A stretch of 64,000 bases of DNA from Silene conica (lineage: Eukaryota; Streptophyta; Magnoliopsida; Caryophyllales; Caryophyllaceae): the NCBI GenBank assembly GCA_029255685.2, contig CM055315.2:32865501-32929500 (forward strand), in the 5' to 3' direction. Shown piece by piece: positions 62,390 through 64,000 of the stretch. Within the stretch, counting starts at the first letter, position 1. Each line of letters opens with the position of its first letter. Made by a program: the position numbers and the translations under genes. The notes under the pieces are model-generated. The model had not been told where the DNA came from, made no database searches, and was given only the letters and a program-made list of their open reading frames with translations.

Positions 62390-63035
62390 TGTGAACCTTC
62401 ATCGAGGACAATGCAGACACAAATATAGATCTGAAACAGCAAACTATAGCAACAAACCCACATATCAGACCAATATAGACACCCACCAACCACAACCAGC
62501 TCCTTAAAAACCCATTAATACCATAACAGACACCATACAGTTGAATGCAGACACAAATAGAGACCTGAAACAACAAACTACACCCACCCACCCACATATC
62601 AGACCAATATAGATACCCACCAGCCACAACCAGCTCCTTAAAAACCCATTAATACCATAACAGACACCATACAGTTGAATGCAGACACAAATAGAGACCT
62701 GAAACAGCAAACTACACCCACCCACCCACATATCAGACCAATATAGACCCACCAGCCACCACCAGCTCCTTAAAAACCCATAAATACCAGAACATAGACC
62801 ATACAGATGAATGCAGACACAAAAACAGATCTGAAACACCAAACTATATCAACCCACCCACATATCAGACCAATATAGACACCCACCAGCCACAACCAGC
62901 TCCTTAAAAACCCATAAATACCATAACAGAGACCATACAGATGAATGCAGACATAAAAACAGACCTGAAACAACAAACTATATCAACCAACCCACATATC
63001 AGACCAATATAGACACCCACCAGCAAAATCCAGCA
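62390..63035. repeat. 134-bp tandem repeat, between four and five copies
   Basis: The phrase ACCAATATAGA recurs at 62469, 62603, 62737, 62869 and 63003. Each unit contains CCACAACCAGCTCCTTAAAA and GAATGCAGACACAAA. Overlapping minus-strand frames are hydrophobic, but the unit is not a multiple of 3 and shows no codon bias, so I treat them as non-coding. Confidence 0.88.
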
Positions 63036-64000
63036 CTTAAATAACCCAGAAATACAACAAAATTACAGTAAAAGCACGAAAACTGTAAAAGATAAAGGAT
63101 CTTGTAATAAACCTCCCTTTTATCAATTTTTTGGCTGTTTGTTCAAGTGCTTATCACAAAATATCTTGAACCTCTTAGATTTCGGTGAAATATCCTCCGA
63201 TCTAGTAGAACTTTTCCGCCGGATATCCCTTTAGTAGTTGTTCACCCTCAATGATTTTAATAGCTGCGTAAAAGATCACAAAAATCCATCAAATTAACGA
63301 ACAGCAAGAGAATGACCCATTGACCCTCGAAAAAACAGAAGCCATACTAGATGATTGAAAACAAATGGCAATTAAAGGAACTTAAGATAATGATGTAGGT
63401 GTTCACATTCTCGCAGTTGTTGCTTATAAAGCAATTAAGCAACACGCCGAACACAATTTAACAACATAATACAGTCTGAATCACCCAAGGACAAATTTCA
63501 ACGATTCAGCTTCAACCCATGTCATCTAATAGCTCAATTTAGTATAAACCCAAGATGAAAATACAGGAATCCACCCACCAGTCCACCAGTCCACCACCCA
63601 CCTCAAATAGATTACCTCTTAACACATTCCCAACTAATAATTCATAAAAATGATTCAGCAAAAAATAATTATTTGATCCAATTCCTTTGGAACAAAACCC
63701 ATTAATCCCAAATAAAACTAATCAAAGTATACAAAAGTAGAAATCCTGATAAATTCCAAACTCAAAATTCAAACAAAGCATTATATGCACATCAATCATT
63801 GACCTAATCCAATTAATGATTTTAATAGTTACGTAAAAGATCACAAAAATCCATCAAATTAACGATCTACACTTTACGAATCGATTAAAACAACAAAAAA
63901 CAAAAAAAAATCATCAAAAAATACTCGTACCTTCCTCTTCTTCCTTTTTCCTTCTCCTCTCTACGCAACGATTAAACAAACGCCAAAAATTCTTTGTACT
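63036..64000. other. No gene recognised; 51-bp direct repeat
   Basis: 63250-63300 recurs at 63815-63865 with two or three changes (AATGATTTTAATAG...). The pyrimidine-rich end at 63925-63965 (complement GA-rich) could be a 5' leader of a minus-strand gene outside the window; this is speculative. Confidence 0.5.

Overview
The window is a repeat-dominated stretch of a flowering-plant nuclear genome. The evidence is Ty1/copia elements primed by initiator-tRNA-Met, LARD-like non-autonomous LTR elements, MULE, CACTA and plant-type mariner transposons, and captured fragments of plant genes (EB1, a GT34 xylosyltransferase, proteasome PBF1, a MATE carrier, RAPTOR). It is AT-rich with long (TA)n, (CT)n and (AAT)n tracts. 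I lean towards a core eudicot, possibly Caryophyllales, but nothing here proves the family. I see no intact host gene: every recognisable coding region belongs to a transposon or is a captured, broken fragment.

Layout. 1-25375 is a copia-type element carrying gag but no pol (5' LTR cut by the window edge). Its 3' LTR is split by LARD-1 (6751-24699, minus strand, target duplication CATAC). LARD-1 is itself split by a relative, LARD-2 (10790-19629, minus strand, target duplication ATAGG). A later 580-bp tandem duplication straddles the left LARD-1 border. 25376-27344 holds a ~165-bp minisatellite, a 22-bp minisatellite, three tRNA-like repeats and a CT/TA tract. 27345-32953 is a run of terminal-inverted-repeat elements, nearly all separated by (TA)n and sharing GTGAGAAC-like ends.

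32954-58789 has matching inverted ends and reads as one giant MULE between two TA tracts. It contains a broken FAR1-type transposase gene, captured EB1 and xylosyltransferase pieces, and a convergent Ulp1-protease-like gene whose catalytic Cys has become Thr. Two later insertions lie inside it: copia-2 (43583-52422, target duplication CTGGA) and a CACTA element (53766-58188, target duplication GTC) with at least three, probably four, host gene fragments. Without these two insertions the MULE would be about 12.6 kb. 58801-64000 holds another 22-bp minisatellite carrying a MITE, a decayed DD39D mariner and a 134-bp tandem repeat.

How the parts relate: the transposase gene plus Ulp1-like gene recall KAONASHI-type MULEs. 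The small TA-flanked elements to its left could be its non-autonomous relatives, judging by shared terminal motifs and shared target preference. All autonomous genes seen (copia gag-pol, MULE transposase, mariner transposase) carry stops or frameshifts, so nothing in the window looks able to move by its own proteins.
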